DNA from: Desmonostoc muscorum LEGE 12446
Lineage (GTDB): Bacteria; Cyanobacteriota; Cyanobacteriia; Cyanobacteriales; Nostocaceae
DNA length: 64,000 nucleotides
Direction: 5' to 3'
NCBI RefSeq assembly: GCF_015207005.2
Contig: NZ_JADEXS020000001.1
Location: 2,294,001 to 2,358,000, forward strand
The notes beneath the pieces were generated by a model. That model worked only from the letters and a program-made list of their open reading frames with translations. It was not told the origin of the DNA and ran no database searches. Position 1 is the first letter of the stretch. Every line of letters begins with the position of its first letter. Positions 47,508-56,488 of the stretch are shown one piece after another. The position numbers were made by a program, and so were the translations under genes.

Positions 47508-48026
47508 TTAAGATAAGTACTTGCCGATCACCCGTTCTGCGAAAGTAGTAAACCCTGGTAAACGCCCAGATTTCCGCTGTATCAAACGGAAAATCAACCA
47601 AACACTCACTAAAAAATAACCTGATGTGAGAAAGCTATTCAGGATAAATAGACGTAGTGTAAAAAAATCTGAAGTTGCTGCTCCGGTAGCCAATAATAGA
47701 TATCCTAACAGCCAAGTAAGTGCCAAAGTAATAGACAGACGACTAATAGCGAGTTGTTCCCGACTACCCTGACGGCGATAGAGAGTCCACAGAGATGGGA
47801 AAAAACCGATAATCGGAATTAAATATAAAAGTAACTGTGTTTTGGGGATTGGGGATTGGGGATTGGGGATTGGGGATTGGGGATTGGGAACAGGGGGAAA
47901 GAATTCTTGTAAGTTGTCTTTCTGTCTCCTTGTCGCCTTGTCTCCCTCATCTCCCCCAGTCCCCAGTCCCCAGTCCTCAGTCCCCATTCCCCACTCCCCA
48001 GTCTCTTTTGGTTGATAATTTTCCAT
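47508..48026 (-). CDS. Small conserved membrane protein with repeat-derived N-terminus
   Basis: 172 residues. From about residue 62 the protein has three to four hydrophobic helices (LLLYLIPIIGFFPSLWTLY, LSITLALTWLLGYLLLA, YFLVSVWLIFRLIQ). Residues about 9-60 are translated heptanucleotide repeat (GEWGMGTEDWGLGTG, VPNPQSPIPNPQSPIPK). The first eight residues MENYQPKE look like a genuine start, so the repeat appears inserted near the N-terminus. Function unknown; the family occurs in filamentous cyanobacteria. Divergent from the AI-2E-type gene. Confidence 0.7.
   Translation of the reverse strand: MENYQPKETGEWGMGTEDWGLGTGGDEGDKATRRQKDNLQEFFPPVPNPQSPIPNPQSPIPKTQLLLYLIPIIGFFPSLWTLYRRQGSREQLAISRLSITLALTWLLGYLLLATGAATSDFFTLRLFILNSFLTSGYFLVSVWLIFRLIQRKSGRLPGFTTFAERVIGKYLS
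47838..48000 (-). repeat. Heptanucleotide repeat block translated in the membrane-protein gene
   Basis: GGGGATT units (47844-47890) and the inverse CCCCAGT units (47955-48002) flank a degenerate middle part. All are in frame with the gene. Confidence 0.85.
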
Positions 48027-48135
48027 TGGGCTTAGTCTAACTCCTAAACTAGAAGGATGAATAAGACTCGTATAGTCAGAGATAATAAACTGTAAAGAAA
48101 GATTCTATTCAGTTCTATCCCGCAATCAGCTGAAA

Positions 48136-49314
48136 ATGCAGACACGCAAGCTACTCGACTGGTGGCAAACATTTACACCAATAGCGCGAATCGGGGCGAT
48201 CGCGTTATTCGTTCCGCTGCTAGTTCTCAATGGTTGGGCAATTTCGGTATTTTTTAATTATTTCCATTCTCTCATAGTCATTCTAGTCGGAGCCTCGGTG
48301 CTAGCATTTCTGCTCAACTACCCCGTAAGTTGGATGGAGCATCAGGGTGCGAGGCGAGAGCAAGTTGCTATTTTAGTATTTCTCTTGGCTTTATCGATTT
48401 TATTGGCGTTGGGTGTGACACTTTTTCCTCTAGCCCTTACCCAAGCCCAGCAACTAGTGGCTCGCTTGCCAGAGTTAATTGACTCTGGACGCTCTCAGTT
48501 AATGATTCTAAACGAAAAAGCTGAGACTTTCGGCTTACCCATCAACCTGGATGCTCTGGTAGTGCAAATCAACGATCGCGTCAAGGGACAATTGCAAGCG
48601 ATCGCTGGACAAGTTTTAAATCTGGCTGTAGTTACATTCACTAGTCTGCTAGATTTTCTCTTGACGATGGTTTTGACTTTCTATCTTTTACAGCATGGGG
48701 GTGAACTTTGGCAAAGTCTAGTAGAATGGCTACCCGCTAAATTTCGAGATCCTTTCTCTAAAACTGTGCGCTTGAGTTTCCAAAATTTCTTTATCACCCA
48801 GCTAATTTTATCTACCTGTATGGCCTCAGCCCTGATTCCGAGTTTTTTGTGGCTGAAAGTACCATTTGGCCTTTTATTTGGCCTAACTATTGGCATCATG
48901 GCTCTCGTGCCCTTTGGTGGTTCTGTAGGCATCGCCCTGACTACATTATTAGTAGCGCTGCAAGATTTTTCAATGGGTGTGAAAGTTTTGATAGCAGCGG
49001 TAATTGTACAACAAATTCTCGAAAATTTAATTGCTCCCCGAATTTTAGGTAGCTTTACTGGCTTAAACCCAGTTTGGATATTAATTTCAGTTTTAACAGG
49101 AGCAAGAATTGGCGGACTTTTGGGTGTAATTGTGGCAGTACCCACAGCTGTTGTGATTAAGACCGCTTTAAGTGCAGTGCGTCTTGGTGGGTTCACTAGT
49201 GAAACAGGGGAAGAAGACACCACAGGAGAAATAACTGCGCCGATTGCAACAAACGAACCTCCGAAAGCTGATGCCAAAAACACTCTCAGCATTTCGGAAG
49301 CGACATCACCTTAA
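48136..49314 (+). CDS. AI-2E family (PerM-like) transporter
   Basis: 392 residues. About eight membrane helices with the family layout: two N-terminal helices (IALFVPLLVLNGWAISVFF; LIVILVGASVLAFLLNYPVS), a long periplasmic region, then LDFLLTMVLTFYLLQHGG, FGLLFGLTIGIMALVPFGGS and NPVWILISVLTGARIGGLLGV. Members export small molecules such as AI-2 or ions; the substrate cannot be inferred. The C-terminal 40 residues are polar and acidic. It has its own promoter region, with the divergent small membrane-protein gene upstream. Confidence 0.92.
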   Translation: MQTRKLLDWWQTFTPIARIGAIALFVPLLVLNGWAISVFFNYFHSLIVILVGASVLAFLLNYPVSWMEHQGARREQVAILVFLLALSILLALGVTLFPLALTQAQQLVARLPELIDSGRSQLMILNEKAETFGLPINLDALVVQINDRVKGQLQAIAGQVLNLAVVTFTSLLDFLLTMVLTFYLLQHGGELWQSLVEWLPAKFRDPFSKTVRLSFQNFFITQLILSTCMASALIPSFLWLKVPFGLLFGLTIGIMALVPFGGSVGIALTTLLVALQDFSMGVKVLIAAVIVQQILENLIAPRILGSFTGLNPVWILISVLTGARIGGLLGVIVAVPTAVVIKTALSAVRLGGFTSETGEEDTTGEITAPIATNEPPKADAKNTLSISEATSP

Positions 49315-49514
49315 TACTCAAGCAACCTAAAATTGCTGGGTGAGGGTGGGGAGTAGGGAATAGGGGTGGGGAGTAGGTTGATTTTTCTGTTCTCTGGTTG
49401 TTACCTGAATCTTCAACACCCCTTGAGCAACTTCACCATCAATGATTCTTCAAAAGGTTACTTCCCCACTCCCTACTCCCTACTCCCCACTCCCTATTTT
49501 CACTTTTGCTCTGC
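49315..49514. repeat. Heptanucleotide repeats after the AI-2E-type gene
   Basis: GGGGAGTAGGG units (49345-49378) and the inverse ACTCCCT/CCCACTC units (49463-49500) could pair across about 90 bp and act as a hairpin between two convergent genes. Confidence 0.7.
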
Positions 49515-50846
49515 TTACTGCGGCTCAATAATTGAACCCATAAACAAAACACTTCCCGTTTGATTATCCCGAATTGCACAAAAGAAGGGACGATCTACAA
49601 TCATTCGGAATGGTTTTGGCTCTTGTCTCAAAGATGTTGCTACTATTCCCACCGAAGTAGCCGCAGCCGCTTCGGTGCCTTCTTCGTTCACTTCCACAAA
49701 AGTTTTATGCTTCACTTGGCTAATGGCAAAGTTTTTACCCATGCCGGAAAAATTAGCTTTGTTGCTGAAAGCCTCTTCCATACCTAAAGCTTTCAAAGCA
49801 TTGTTAAGTGTAACATCGTATTCTGTTTTGAAGCGGGGTAAGCGAATAAACCCTTTTTGTTTGTTGAATTGAGTCATCCATTTTTCCCAGTTCTCAACAT
49901 TCAAGTTTTGCGAGAAGGCTTTGAGGTTAGAGTTTTCTTTGGGCAAAAAGATATAAAAACTGACTTTACCATCTTTGCCGTAAGGTAAACTCACTGCCTG
50001 AAATTGTTCGTTTTCATAATATCTGTAGTCACCGTCTTGTGACATCATTGGGTGTTGTTTTTCTCTGCCAGATGTAACGTAAAAAGGATGTTGCGCGGTT
50101 TGATTTTTATCAAATTCGTTACTCCAACTACCTTTAAAATATATGGCATTAATTAAAAACAACACTTGATTGGGTTCGATTTTTTCGACTATTTTATCGA
50201 TTTTGCCGCCAGTATTATCTTTTACCCATTTATTGATGGCATTGGAGGCTGTAGCATCTTGAAAATTTAAATTGCTGACCTTGGCTTGATAGAAATCCTC
50301 TGTTCTTTGGAGGAAGTCTGGCTGAAATTTCACCTCTTGATTTGCCCAAAGTGAGTTAGCAATCTTGAGTTGCACTTTGGCATCGGGATTGTCTAAAAGC
50401 TGCTTTAAAGCTGCTGCGTAAGCAGAGTTAATTTCTGACAGATTCATCCCCTGTAATTCCAGGATTTTTGCCATTGCTTGTTGAGTCGAGCCGCTAGCGC
50501 CATTGTAGGTCATGGCTAGGGCGATCGCTACACTGGAAGGCGAGATAAAAACATTTTTTTCTCCACCATCACTTTTCTGAACTTCTGAAAAAAGTTTGAA
50601 GCCAAACTTATTGTTAGACTCAACGATTTTAGTATCAGTCTTGACTGTTTTTTTTTCCAATGGAGTTTCTGGCTGAGGTAAACTAGATTGAGCAAGGGCA
50701 CTTTTATTACTATCGACCTGAGAACACCCCAATACACTAAAGAGAACAACACTTGCAGCTGCCAAAACATAACGTCTGCCGAGACTAACTCCGTAACGTC
50801 TTTGCAGAAAATTTTCTTGGACATCACTAAATTTTTGCCGATTCAT
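49515..50846 (-). CDS. Serpin-family protease inhibitor, predicted lipoprotein
   Basis: 443 residues. N-terminal hydrophobic segment with a lipobox ending at Cys41 (VLFSVLGCSQ). Serpin core motifs: NVFISPSSVAIALAMTYNGA, NAIYFKGSW, FIRLPRFKTEYDVTLNNALK, KTFVEVNEEGTEAAAATSVG, and the C-terminal PFFCAIRDNQTGSVLFMG. The hinge EEGTEAAAATS has small residues, so the serpin should be inhibitory. Counting from the hinge, P1 falls at Thr in IVATSLR (approximate). A membrane-tethered periplasmic inhibitor is inferred. The target protease is unknown. Confidence 0.93.
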   Translation of the reverse strand: MNRQKFSDVQENFLQRRYGVSLGRRYVLAAASVVLFSVLGCSQVDSNKSALAQSSLPQPETPLEKKTVKTDTKIVESNNKFGFKLFSEVQKSDGGEKNVFISPSSVAIALAMTYNGASGSTQQAMAKILELQGMNLSEINSAYAAALKQLLDNPDAKVQLKIANSLWANQEVKFQPDFLQRTEDFYQAKVSNLNFQDATASNAINKWVKDNTGGKIDKIVEKIEPNQVLFLINAIYFKGSWSNEFDKNQTAQHPFYVTSGREKQHPMMSQDGDYRYYENEQFQAVSLPYGKDGKVSFYIFLPKENSNLKAFSQNLNVENWEKWMTQFNKQKGFIRLPRFKTEYDVTLNNALKALGMEEAFSNKANFSGMGKNFAISQVKHKTFVEVNEEGTEAAAATSVGIVATSLRQEPKPFRMIVDRPFFCAIRDNQTGSVLFMGSIIEPQ

Positions 50847-51233
50847 TCTGCTACCTCACTTGCCAAAGATTGTTAATCTGTGTCTCAGGGTTGACTTAAA
50901 ACCGTTTCAATGATTAACTATTGCACTTGCTGTAATAGAAGAATGGCACTGTTACAGTTTTTGTAACAGCAAGTAATTAGCTCAGAGAAATTAGACACAT
51001 ATTTTAGGGTTGCGAATTCCGAATTGCTGCTTGAGGCGGCTATACACAGGAATTATCAAAAATTTCGATTTCTAGAAAATTGCCTAGTTATCTATAAATG
51101 TATTGTAGACTACGCAATTATCAAATAAGTAATCCAGCAGAATTATTTACAGGACTTACGTAACTGGCACAGCGCGATCGCATTTTGAGAATATTTATGT
51201 ACTAAAGCCTATATGCTTTCCATTGGAGTAATT
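50847..51233. other. Spacer upstream of the serpin gene
   Basis: Contains the inverted repeat CTGTTAC-N7-GTAACAG (50949-50969) about 100 bp before the serpin start, a possible operator, and further AT-rich sequence. No gene. Confidence 0.45.
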
Positions 51234-51494
51234 TTAAGGCTGATCTGGTGGCTCGTCACCAATCAAGAGTCCTTTTTTACTGGATTTCAACTGTTTCCAA
51301 AGTGCTTTAATCTGTTTGTAAGCATCTTCTGGCTCAAGCTTACCATTAGTTTCTAGATTGGTAATGTAGCCAACTTTTTGAGCAAATTCTTGAAGATTGG
51401 CATTAAATACTAAATTCTCTGGCTTAACTTGACCGTAATAGCGACTACGAGGATAAAGAAATTTATTTTTGTCTTTTTGGTTAGGCTCGTCCAT
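51234..51494 (-). CDS. Small conserved hypothetical protein (86 aa)
   Basis: 86 residues from ATG 51494, preceded by GGGGGTGAAGTA; an upstream ATG at 51536 would add 14 residues. It reads FLYPRSRYYGQVKPENLVFN, LQEFAQKVGYITNLETNGK, and PEDAYKQIKALWKQLKSSKK. Soluble and charged, with no signal peptide. It resembles short proteins conserved in cyanobacteria, of unknown function (I think of the DUF7219 type, without being able to check). Confidence 0.7.
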   Translation of the reverse strand: MDEPNQKDKNKFLYPRSRYYGQVKPENLVFNANLQEFAQKVGYITNLETNGKLEPEDAYKQIKALWKQLKSSKKGLLIGDEPPDQP

Positions 51495-51595
51495 TACTTC
51501 ACCCCCAATAAGTGACTTTTTACTAAAAATAGTCATAAGTGAGCTTCAATGAAGAAATTGCCGTTGACTGAAAAGGAGGACAGGAAGGAGGAGTA

Positions 51596-51698
51596 ATACC
51601 ATTTCACGAAAATCTTGGTACATATAGATTTACCGTAGGGGCGCCAAGCTTAGCGCCCCTACCAAGGTATTTGTATCAACTTTAAAGTGAAATGGTAT
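51596..51698. repeat. MITE-like inverted-repeat element
   Basis: ATACCATTTCAC (51596-51607) and GTGAAATGGTAT (51687-51698) are perfect 12-bp ends. Inside lies the GTAGGGGCGC...GCGCCCCTAC palindrome also present at 36769-36796, and GGTA...TACC words. No ORF. It forms most of the spacer between the 86-aa gene and the S8 peptidase gene. Confidence 0.65.
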
Positions 51699-51746
51699 AA
51701 GGAGTTATCATCCTTCACTCACCCAGCACTCTTAACAGCAAGCCTT

Positions 51747-51786
51747 GTTCAAATAACTTTCCCTTAACAGGGAAAGTTATTTGAAC
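51747..51786. repeat. Perfect 17-bp stem hairpin
   Basis: GTTCAAATAACTTTCCC pairs exactly with GGGAAAGTTATTTGAAC across a 6-base loop. No T-run follows on either strand, so a simple terminator is unlikely. The remaining spacer to 52123 shows nothing else. Confidence 0.8.
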
Positions 51787-52123
51787 CGGATTTACTCAGT
51801 GAGAAAAAATAATCGCACTGCTAATTAGTATCGGAACTATTGCAAACAATGAGCGAGTCTTAAAGGGAACACAAAAATATTATACAGCAACTAACCATTC
51901 ATTAGCTGTGATAACAGTAAGACTTTTCAATCATGGACATAAAGCGCAAATCATACCTGCGATCGCGCCATGTGTTGCAAAGATCAGCAAGTTTCATCAG
52001 CCAACGAAATCATGAGGATTGTACCGTTTGCGATTGATAAGTTGGATGCGTTTGGACAATAGCTTTTGACTATTCCCTGTTGTCTCCTTGGCTGAGTTTG
52101 ATGTGTACTTGTGGATTTCTACT

Positions 52124-53719
52124 TCAATTAATAGGCACACTCCACCAAGCTAAACCATAGGATTGAGTAGCTTCATTTAACTTTTGACGAAACTGGACGC
52201 GGATTTTGTAATTTCCAGTAGCAGCGACGGGGCAGAAAATATGTTCTACACTATCGATTTGGCTGATTGAAGAACAAACAGCGCCACCATCTGAGTTTTG
52301 AGCATCAACTTTGACTAGGTAGAGATCGAGGTTATTCAAGCCGCGATTGCGAAAATTTTCACCCACGTCATACTGCTGATTCTTATTGCTATCATTGAGT
52401 TCTACCAATCGATCCCAACTCAGAGTAATAGCTACAAAACTACCCTGCTTCAACGGTTTCCCTAAGGCATAATCAACGTAGCTGCCAACATCGATTGTGC
52501 GATAATCCCAACCAATAGACGCCACCGCAGCTGACGGCTCCCATTGACCACCATTAAATTGCTGATAAGCGCGAAATACATTTAAATGACCCGCTCCCAT
52601 TTGGGCATCCAAGGGAATTTTTGGATCTTTGTAAGCATCAGAACCTAGCCAATCTTGATTTTGTTTATCAATTAGCGTCCGAGTCATTCCCAAACGCAAA
52701 CCATCGCCGCTATCTTGGATTTTGTCTGCTGAATTAAGCAATACAGCTTTCATCACTTGATGACGCCGGGAATCTGTACTCCAATGGGGTTGTTTTGTTC
52801 GCATCTGTCGGTCACCAAGTTCCTGCAACAAAGCAACACTAGCGGTAACTTGCGGTGCGGCAAAACTTGTCCCTGTGACTTTATTCAATTTGCCATCGGG
52901 ATTAAGTAAAGCAATGTTATTACCAGGAGCAACTAAACTGATAGCGCGACGCCCACCGATATTAAACTCCCTCCCGGCTAGTCGCCGGCTTGCTCCTTGA
53001 TTAGCACCCGCCAGATTAGCAACATCTACTTTGTTAAAAACTCCTCCTCTGCGGGATGAAAAAGCCACGTTCATTCCGTTAAAATTATCTGTAGGAATAG
53101 GAATACCGCCTTTTCCCTGGTTGCCAGCGATCGCATACAAAACATCATGAACGCGACTAGACCAGTCAACACATAAAGTTAATAAAGCATTACCGTCTAG
53201 AGTCGCCTCCGGTCGAGGATCGCGCCCTAGAGGTTCACCAAAACTAAAGTTAATCGCGCGGACATCGCCACTATTTTGCAGCGCTATATGCTGCGCCGAT
53301 AAGCACTCTTCTGGCTGACCCATATTTTTAGTAGAACCGACAGCAGACGAGTAAAGTCGCGCTCCCGGAGCAACTCCTGGTATACCTTTGTCTTGACTCA
53401 CCATCACACCAGCAACATTGTAGGCATGGGGGTCAACACCGCTATTTGACTTAGCCGGGCCATTGCGTAAGAACACCGCAGCTAAAGAGATGGCACGGTT
53501 TTTAGACACTGCCTTATCCCAGCCAAACATTCCCGGCCGGCCAATTTCCACCTGACCAATGGCAATCTTGCGACCGATTAAATTATAAGGAGTTTGGTGT
53601 AGCTTGAGAGCATCAATGCCGTTAGTTCCCAAGGGGGATTCTAAAGCTGAAGCAATTACCGGCGCACTCAGACACGAAGCACCCAATCCCCAAATTATCC
53701 AGGTTAGTTTTTTAGTCAT
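52124..53719 (-). CDS. Atypical S8 (subtilisin-like) serine peptidase
   Basis: 531 residues. N-terminal signal-like segment ([21 protein letters not shown]). The subtilase serine motif is intact ([16 protein letters not shown], Ser285), as is the oxyanion Asn ([11 protein letters not shown]). The His motif is [11 protein letters not shown] (His98) instead of HGTxVAG, and the usual Asp motif reads [12 protein letters not shown], offering only Glu58 or a nearby residue. The C-terminal part (about 400-531) is a beta-rich P-domain-like region ([25 protein letters not shown]). Probably exported. Activity cannot be assumed without the canonical Asp. Divergent from rpe. Confidence 0.85.
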   Translation of the reverse strand: MTKKLTWIIWGLGASCLSAPVIASALESPLGTNGIDALKLHQTPYNLIGRKIAIGQVEIGRPGMFGWDKAVSKNRAISLAAVFLRNGPAKSNSGVDPHAYNVAGVMVSQDKGIPGVAPGARLYSSAVGSTKNMGQPEECLSAQHIALQNSGDVRAINFSFGEPLGRDPRPEATLDGNALLTLCVDWSSRVHDVLYAIAGNQGKGGIPIPTDNFNGMNVAFSSRRGGVFNKVDVANLAGANQGASRRLAGREFNIGGRRAISLVAPGNNIALLNPDGKLNKVTGTSFAAPQVTASVALLQELGDRQMRTKQPHWSTDSRRHQVMKAVLLNSADKIQDSGDGLRLGMTRTLIDKQNQDWLGSDAYKDPKIPLDAQMGAGHLNVFRAYQQFNGGQWEPSAAVASIGWDYRTIDVGSYVDYALGKPLKQGSFVAITLSWDRLVELNDSNKNQQYDVGENFRNRGLNNLDLYLVKVDAQNSDGGAVCSSISQIDSVEHIFCPVAATGNYKIRVQFRQKLNEATQSYGLAWWSVPIN

Positions 53720-53890
53720 TTGTCATTTGTCATTTGTCATTTGTTATTGGGCATGGGACATTGGGCATTCCTTCGGCTTTGCTCAGGGCAAGTGGGGATT
53801 GGGCATTGGGAAGAGGATGGGGGGACAAGGGGAAAGATTTGTCTCCCCCTGCTCCCCCTGCTCCCCACTCCCCACTCCCCACTCCCCAAA
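53720..53890. repeat. Heptanucleotide repeats upstream of rpe
   Basis: TCATTTG units (53718-53742), GGGCATT/GGGGATT units (53747-53812) and CCCCACT/CCCCTGC units (53848-53888). They lie in frame with rpe and produce a false N-terminal extension. Confidence 0.85.
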
Positions 53891-53973
53891 AAAGCCGGGA
53901 TCAAAGTTATGAGATCAGGCTCAATATTTTGTTACAATGCTTACAGACGAGGACGCTTAAAAACCCACTAGCC

Positions 53974-54681
53974 ATGACCCAAAACCTATCTCAAAAGCCC
54001 ATTGTAATTGCTCCATCTATCTTATCAGCCGATTTTAGTCGTTTGGGTGACGAAGTTCGCGCCGTAGACGAGGCTGGAGCGGATTGGATTCATGTTGATG
54101 TAATGGACGGTCGTTTTGTACCTAATATTACGATAGGCCCTCTGGTTGTGGAGGCGATTCGTCCAGTTACGACCAAGCCACTGGATGTCCACTTGATGAT
54201 TGTGGAGCCAGAAAAGTATGTAGAGGGATTTGCTAAAGCCGGTGCTGATATTATCTCTGTACATGCAGAACATAATGCTTCCCCACACCTACACCGCACT
54301 TTAGGACAAATTAAAGAGCTTGGTAAGAAAGCTGGAGTTGTACTTAATCCTGGTACCCCTCTAGAGTTAATTGAATACGTTCTGGAACTGTGCGATTTAG
54401 TACTGATTATGAGCGTAAACCCTGGCTTTGGTGGTCAAAGCTTTATCCCTGGTGTGTTACCCAAAATCCGTAAGCTGCGCCAATTGTGCGACGAACGCGG
54501 CCTCGACCCCTGGATTGAAGTTGATGGAGGTCTGAAAGCAAATAATACCTGGCAAGTTTTGGAAGCGGGAGCCAATGCGGTGGTCGCTGGTTCAGCCGTA
54601 TTTAATACCAATGATTATGCACAGGCTATTACAGCAATTCGCAACAGCAAGCGTCCTACCCCAGAATTAGCTAAGGTTTAA
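53974..54681 (+). CDS. rpe: Ribulose-phosphate 3-epimerase
   Basis: 235 residues from ATG 53974 ([21 protein letters not shown]), the normal length. The frame is open back to 53734, but that part is translated repeats and is rejected. TIM-barrel motifs: [50 protein letters not shown]. The enzyme interconverts ribulose-5-phosphate and xylulose-5-phosphate in the Calvin cycle and pentose phosphate pathway. A terminator follows at 54711. Confidence 0.96.
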   Translation: MTQNLSQKPIVIAPSILSADFSRLGDEVRAVDEAGADWIHVDVMDGRFVPNITIGPLVVEAIRPVTTKPLDVHLMIVEPEKYVEGFAKAGADIISVHAEHNASPHLHRTLGQIKELGKKAGVVLNPGTPLELIEYVLELCDLVLIMSVNPGFGGQSFIPGVLPKIRKLRQLCDERGLDPWIEVDGGLKANNTWQVLEAGANAVVAGSAVFNTNDYAQAITAIRNSKRPTPELAKV

Positions 54682-54710
54682 TTCATTTTTGGATTAATAT
54701 AGAACAATGC

Positions 54711-54749
54711 AAAAACAGGTTGGGCAAGAAATTTGCTCAACCTGTTTTT
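54711..54749 (+). terminator. Rho-independent terminator of rpe
   Basis: A 17-bp stem (AAAAACAGGTTGGGCAA against TTGCTCAACCTGTTTTT, one G-T pair) with a 5-base loop, followed by T-rich sequence. It lies 30 bp after the rpe stop. Confidence 0.9.
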
Positions 54750-54959
54750 ATTTACAATAAAAAACTGGAAGCTATTCAAGTTTTGAACTTCCAGTTATTA
54801 CTATATAAATTGAAAATTTATATACCAGAGATAATCCAGGTTGGGAGGACTAGGATTACAATAGTCGAAAGAGAAGCGTATAAGCTACTAGTTCTACCAG
54901 CCACGACAAACATTTAACCGTAACTTTTCTATTTCCGTTCTTGGTGTTGGTGCTAAGCG

Positions 54960-55211
54960 TTTGCTTTATTAATTAAAGCAACACCAACCACAATATAGAA
55001 AGCTTTATCAGCATGACTCCCACCGTCTGCAGTTCGGTGAAGACTGTATAAAATTTGGTTTGGGGGAAGCCACCTCTCCAAATTTTCTTTGCTTGGACTT
55101 TCTCGGAAAAAGAACCACCAGTAGCAACGGTTAGATAATTGGTCTTGGTGTAAGAATTATCTAGTACATGAAATGCTGACTACTTTTATAGTCAGTTTGA
55201 CCTATTTCATG
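54960..55211 (+). ncRNA. Candidate structured RNA region (possibly 6S-like)
   Basis: Several strong stems within 250 bp and no ORF: TTGCTTTA..TAAAGCAA at the left; ACACCAA (about 54982) against TTGGTGT (about 55145), which would close a domain of about 170 bases; AAAATTTGG/CCAAATTTT (about 55047-55084) as an inner hairpin; CATGAAAT-GC-TGACTA / TAGTCA...ATTTCATG (55167-55211). The size and single long closing stem are reminiscent of 6S RNA, but I could not match a known sequence. The strand is a guess. Confidence 0.3.
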
Positions 55212-55327
55212 TTGAGAACTAAATCATTGATTTTATTTTTTAAATTAACTTACCTGCCACTCACCTCTATTTCGATTGAAGTTGTTATTTTGAGTATACC
55301 AATCTCATCAGTATAAATTTGCCATTT

Positions 55328-55352
55328 TGGCAGATTTATGAAAAATCTGCCA
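55328..55352. repeat. 10-bp stem hairpin downstream of the HetP-family gene
   Basis: TGGCAGATTT and AAATCTGCCA pair perfectly around a 5-base loop, about 160 bp after the HetP-family stop. No T-run follows on the minus strand. It may mark the 3' end of that transcript. Confidence 0.5.
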
Positions 55353-55513
55353 CGCATTAAAAAACAGCATGGCAGTATCTTAGAGACTCAACCAAGTCTC
55401 AAGCAAAATCTATTGATGCAAAATATTTTTTAATTGAATCTCAAGTATCTCAAATAAATGTCTTTCCTTCCTTTCAGTTTGATTTGTGATTCGATGGATT
55501 GATATTCCTTAAT

Positions 55514-55900
55514 TTACTGTGCCAATCTCCGATCCAAACTACTACCACGGACTTCTGTTTTTTGCTTTCCAACTACTTCAAGATAAGGTATATCTTTAAT
55601 TTTAGTTAAGCAACTTGATGATAGATTACTATCAGATCTGGAATCGTTGGGCTGTTTGAGCAGTTTTATGTTTTCACTTTGCTGTTGGTTTACTCTGCTA
55701 GCTTGAGAGTTTTCTTTGAGCAATCGATTATAGGTACGATATGGAATGTAATGAAGAGGATTATAACCAGCAAATCGCAGCATTAAAACACACGCCCAGG
55801 AATACTTTCCAGCCAGAATTGCTTCAACTACTTTATCAAATTGTTGAGCCTTCATTGTCTTGTCTAAGTTACTACTAATACTAGCAATGTCTTGATTCAT
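55514..55900 (-). CDS. HetP-family heterocyst commitment protein
   Basis: 128 residues. The conserved HetP core is unmistakable: QQFDKVVEAILAGKYSWACVLMLRFAGY, then NPLHYIPYRTYNRLLKENS. The C-terminal half is low-conservation and Ser/Gln-rich. HetP and its paralogues control commitment of vegetative cells to heterocyst fate in Anabaena, downstream of HetR. I cannot tell hetP itself from its paralogues: no hetC gene lies beside it, but a HetR-type palindrome sits 526 bp upstream, as for hetP. The ATG at 55900 is first; an ATG at 55855 is possible. Confidence 0.9.
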   Translation of the reverse strand: MNQDIASISSNLDKTMKAQQFDKVVEAILAGKYSWACVLMLRFAGYNPLHYIPYRTYNRLLKENSQASRVNQQQSENIKLLKQPNDSRSDSNLSSSCLTKIKDIPYLEVVGKQKTEVRGSSLDRRLAQ

Positions 55901-56425
55901 AGTTTTTAGTTCTCTTGGGTAAAGTAAACTAGTTTGGTTTCTGCAATTCTTGGTGTTTCGGCTTACAAACTACACTTACAGGTGTTTAATCGCTTCGGGA
56001 AAATAATCGGTAAGGGGCGATGTTGGATGTTGATAAACAATTCCATCAACAGGCGCGTAGATAAATTTCCCAAATTCTCACTGGCTATCAGAGCTTTCAA
56101 CTCTCGGCGTAGCTATTGGTAGATGCAGTTCTTTGTCCTCTTAAACTTTCTCAACTCCTAATTCAATAAATTTTTTCTGAAATTTAGCTTGTATAAACTA
56201 TTACTAGTAGAATCAAAGCATTTCCGGTAAATTTCTAAACTTTTTTAGACTAGTAGAAAAAATTATTTATCCTTGGGCGTTAACAACGCCATTTGTATTT
56301 ATACTATTTTTTGCGGTTAATGTCATCTGCTATATTAGCAGATTTATAATTTAAATTTACTGATCAAATCTCAATATTTACTTATGTATTGTGCAACTTT
56401 TGATTTTGTCCTCTTTGTTAAATAA

Positions 56426-56444
56426 TGAGGGGTCTTACCCCTCA
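56426..56444 (-). promoter_or_regulatory. HetR-type binding palindrome upstream of the HetP-family gene
   Basis: TGAGGGGTCTTACCCCTCA has 7-bp perfect arms around TCTTA. It differs from the HetR site described upstream of Anabaena hetP (core GAGGGGTCTAACCCCTC) by one base within the shared core. Distance to the start codon is about 526 bp, in line with the long hetP leader. Confidence 0.85.
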
Positions 56445-56473
56445 GGCAATATCAATTTAAACCCCTTATTATT

Positions 56474-56488
56474 GTCTAGTAACTAGAC
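56474..56488. promoter_or_regulatory. Second palindrome beside the HetR site
   Basis: GTCTAGTAACTAGAC is a perfect 7+1+7 palindrome, 30 bp from the HetR-type site. No known factor is recognised; it could bind a partner regulator. Confidence 0.4.

Noticed and set aside
53734..53973. 80-residue N-terminal extension of Rpe
   Set aside because: It is translated spacer repeats; [15 protein letters not shown] is the family start.
54720..54917. 65-residue ORF after rpe
   Set aside because: It starts inside the rpe terminator hairpin, so it is unlikely to be a gene.
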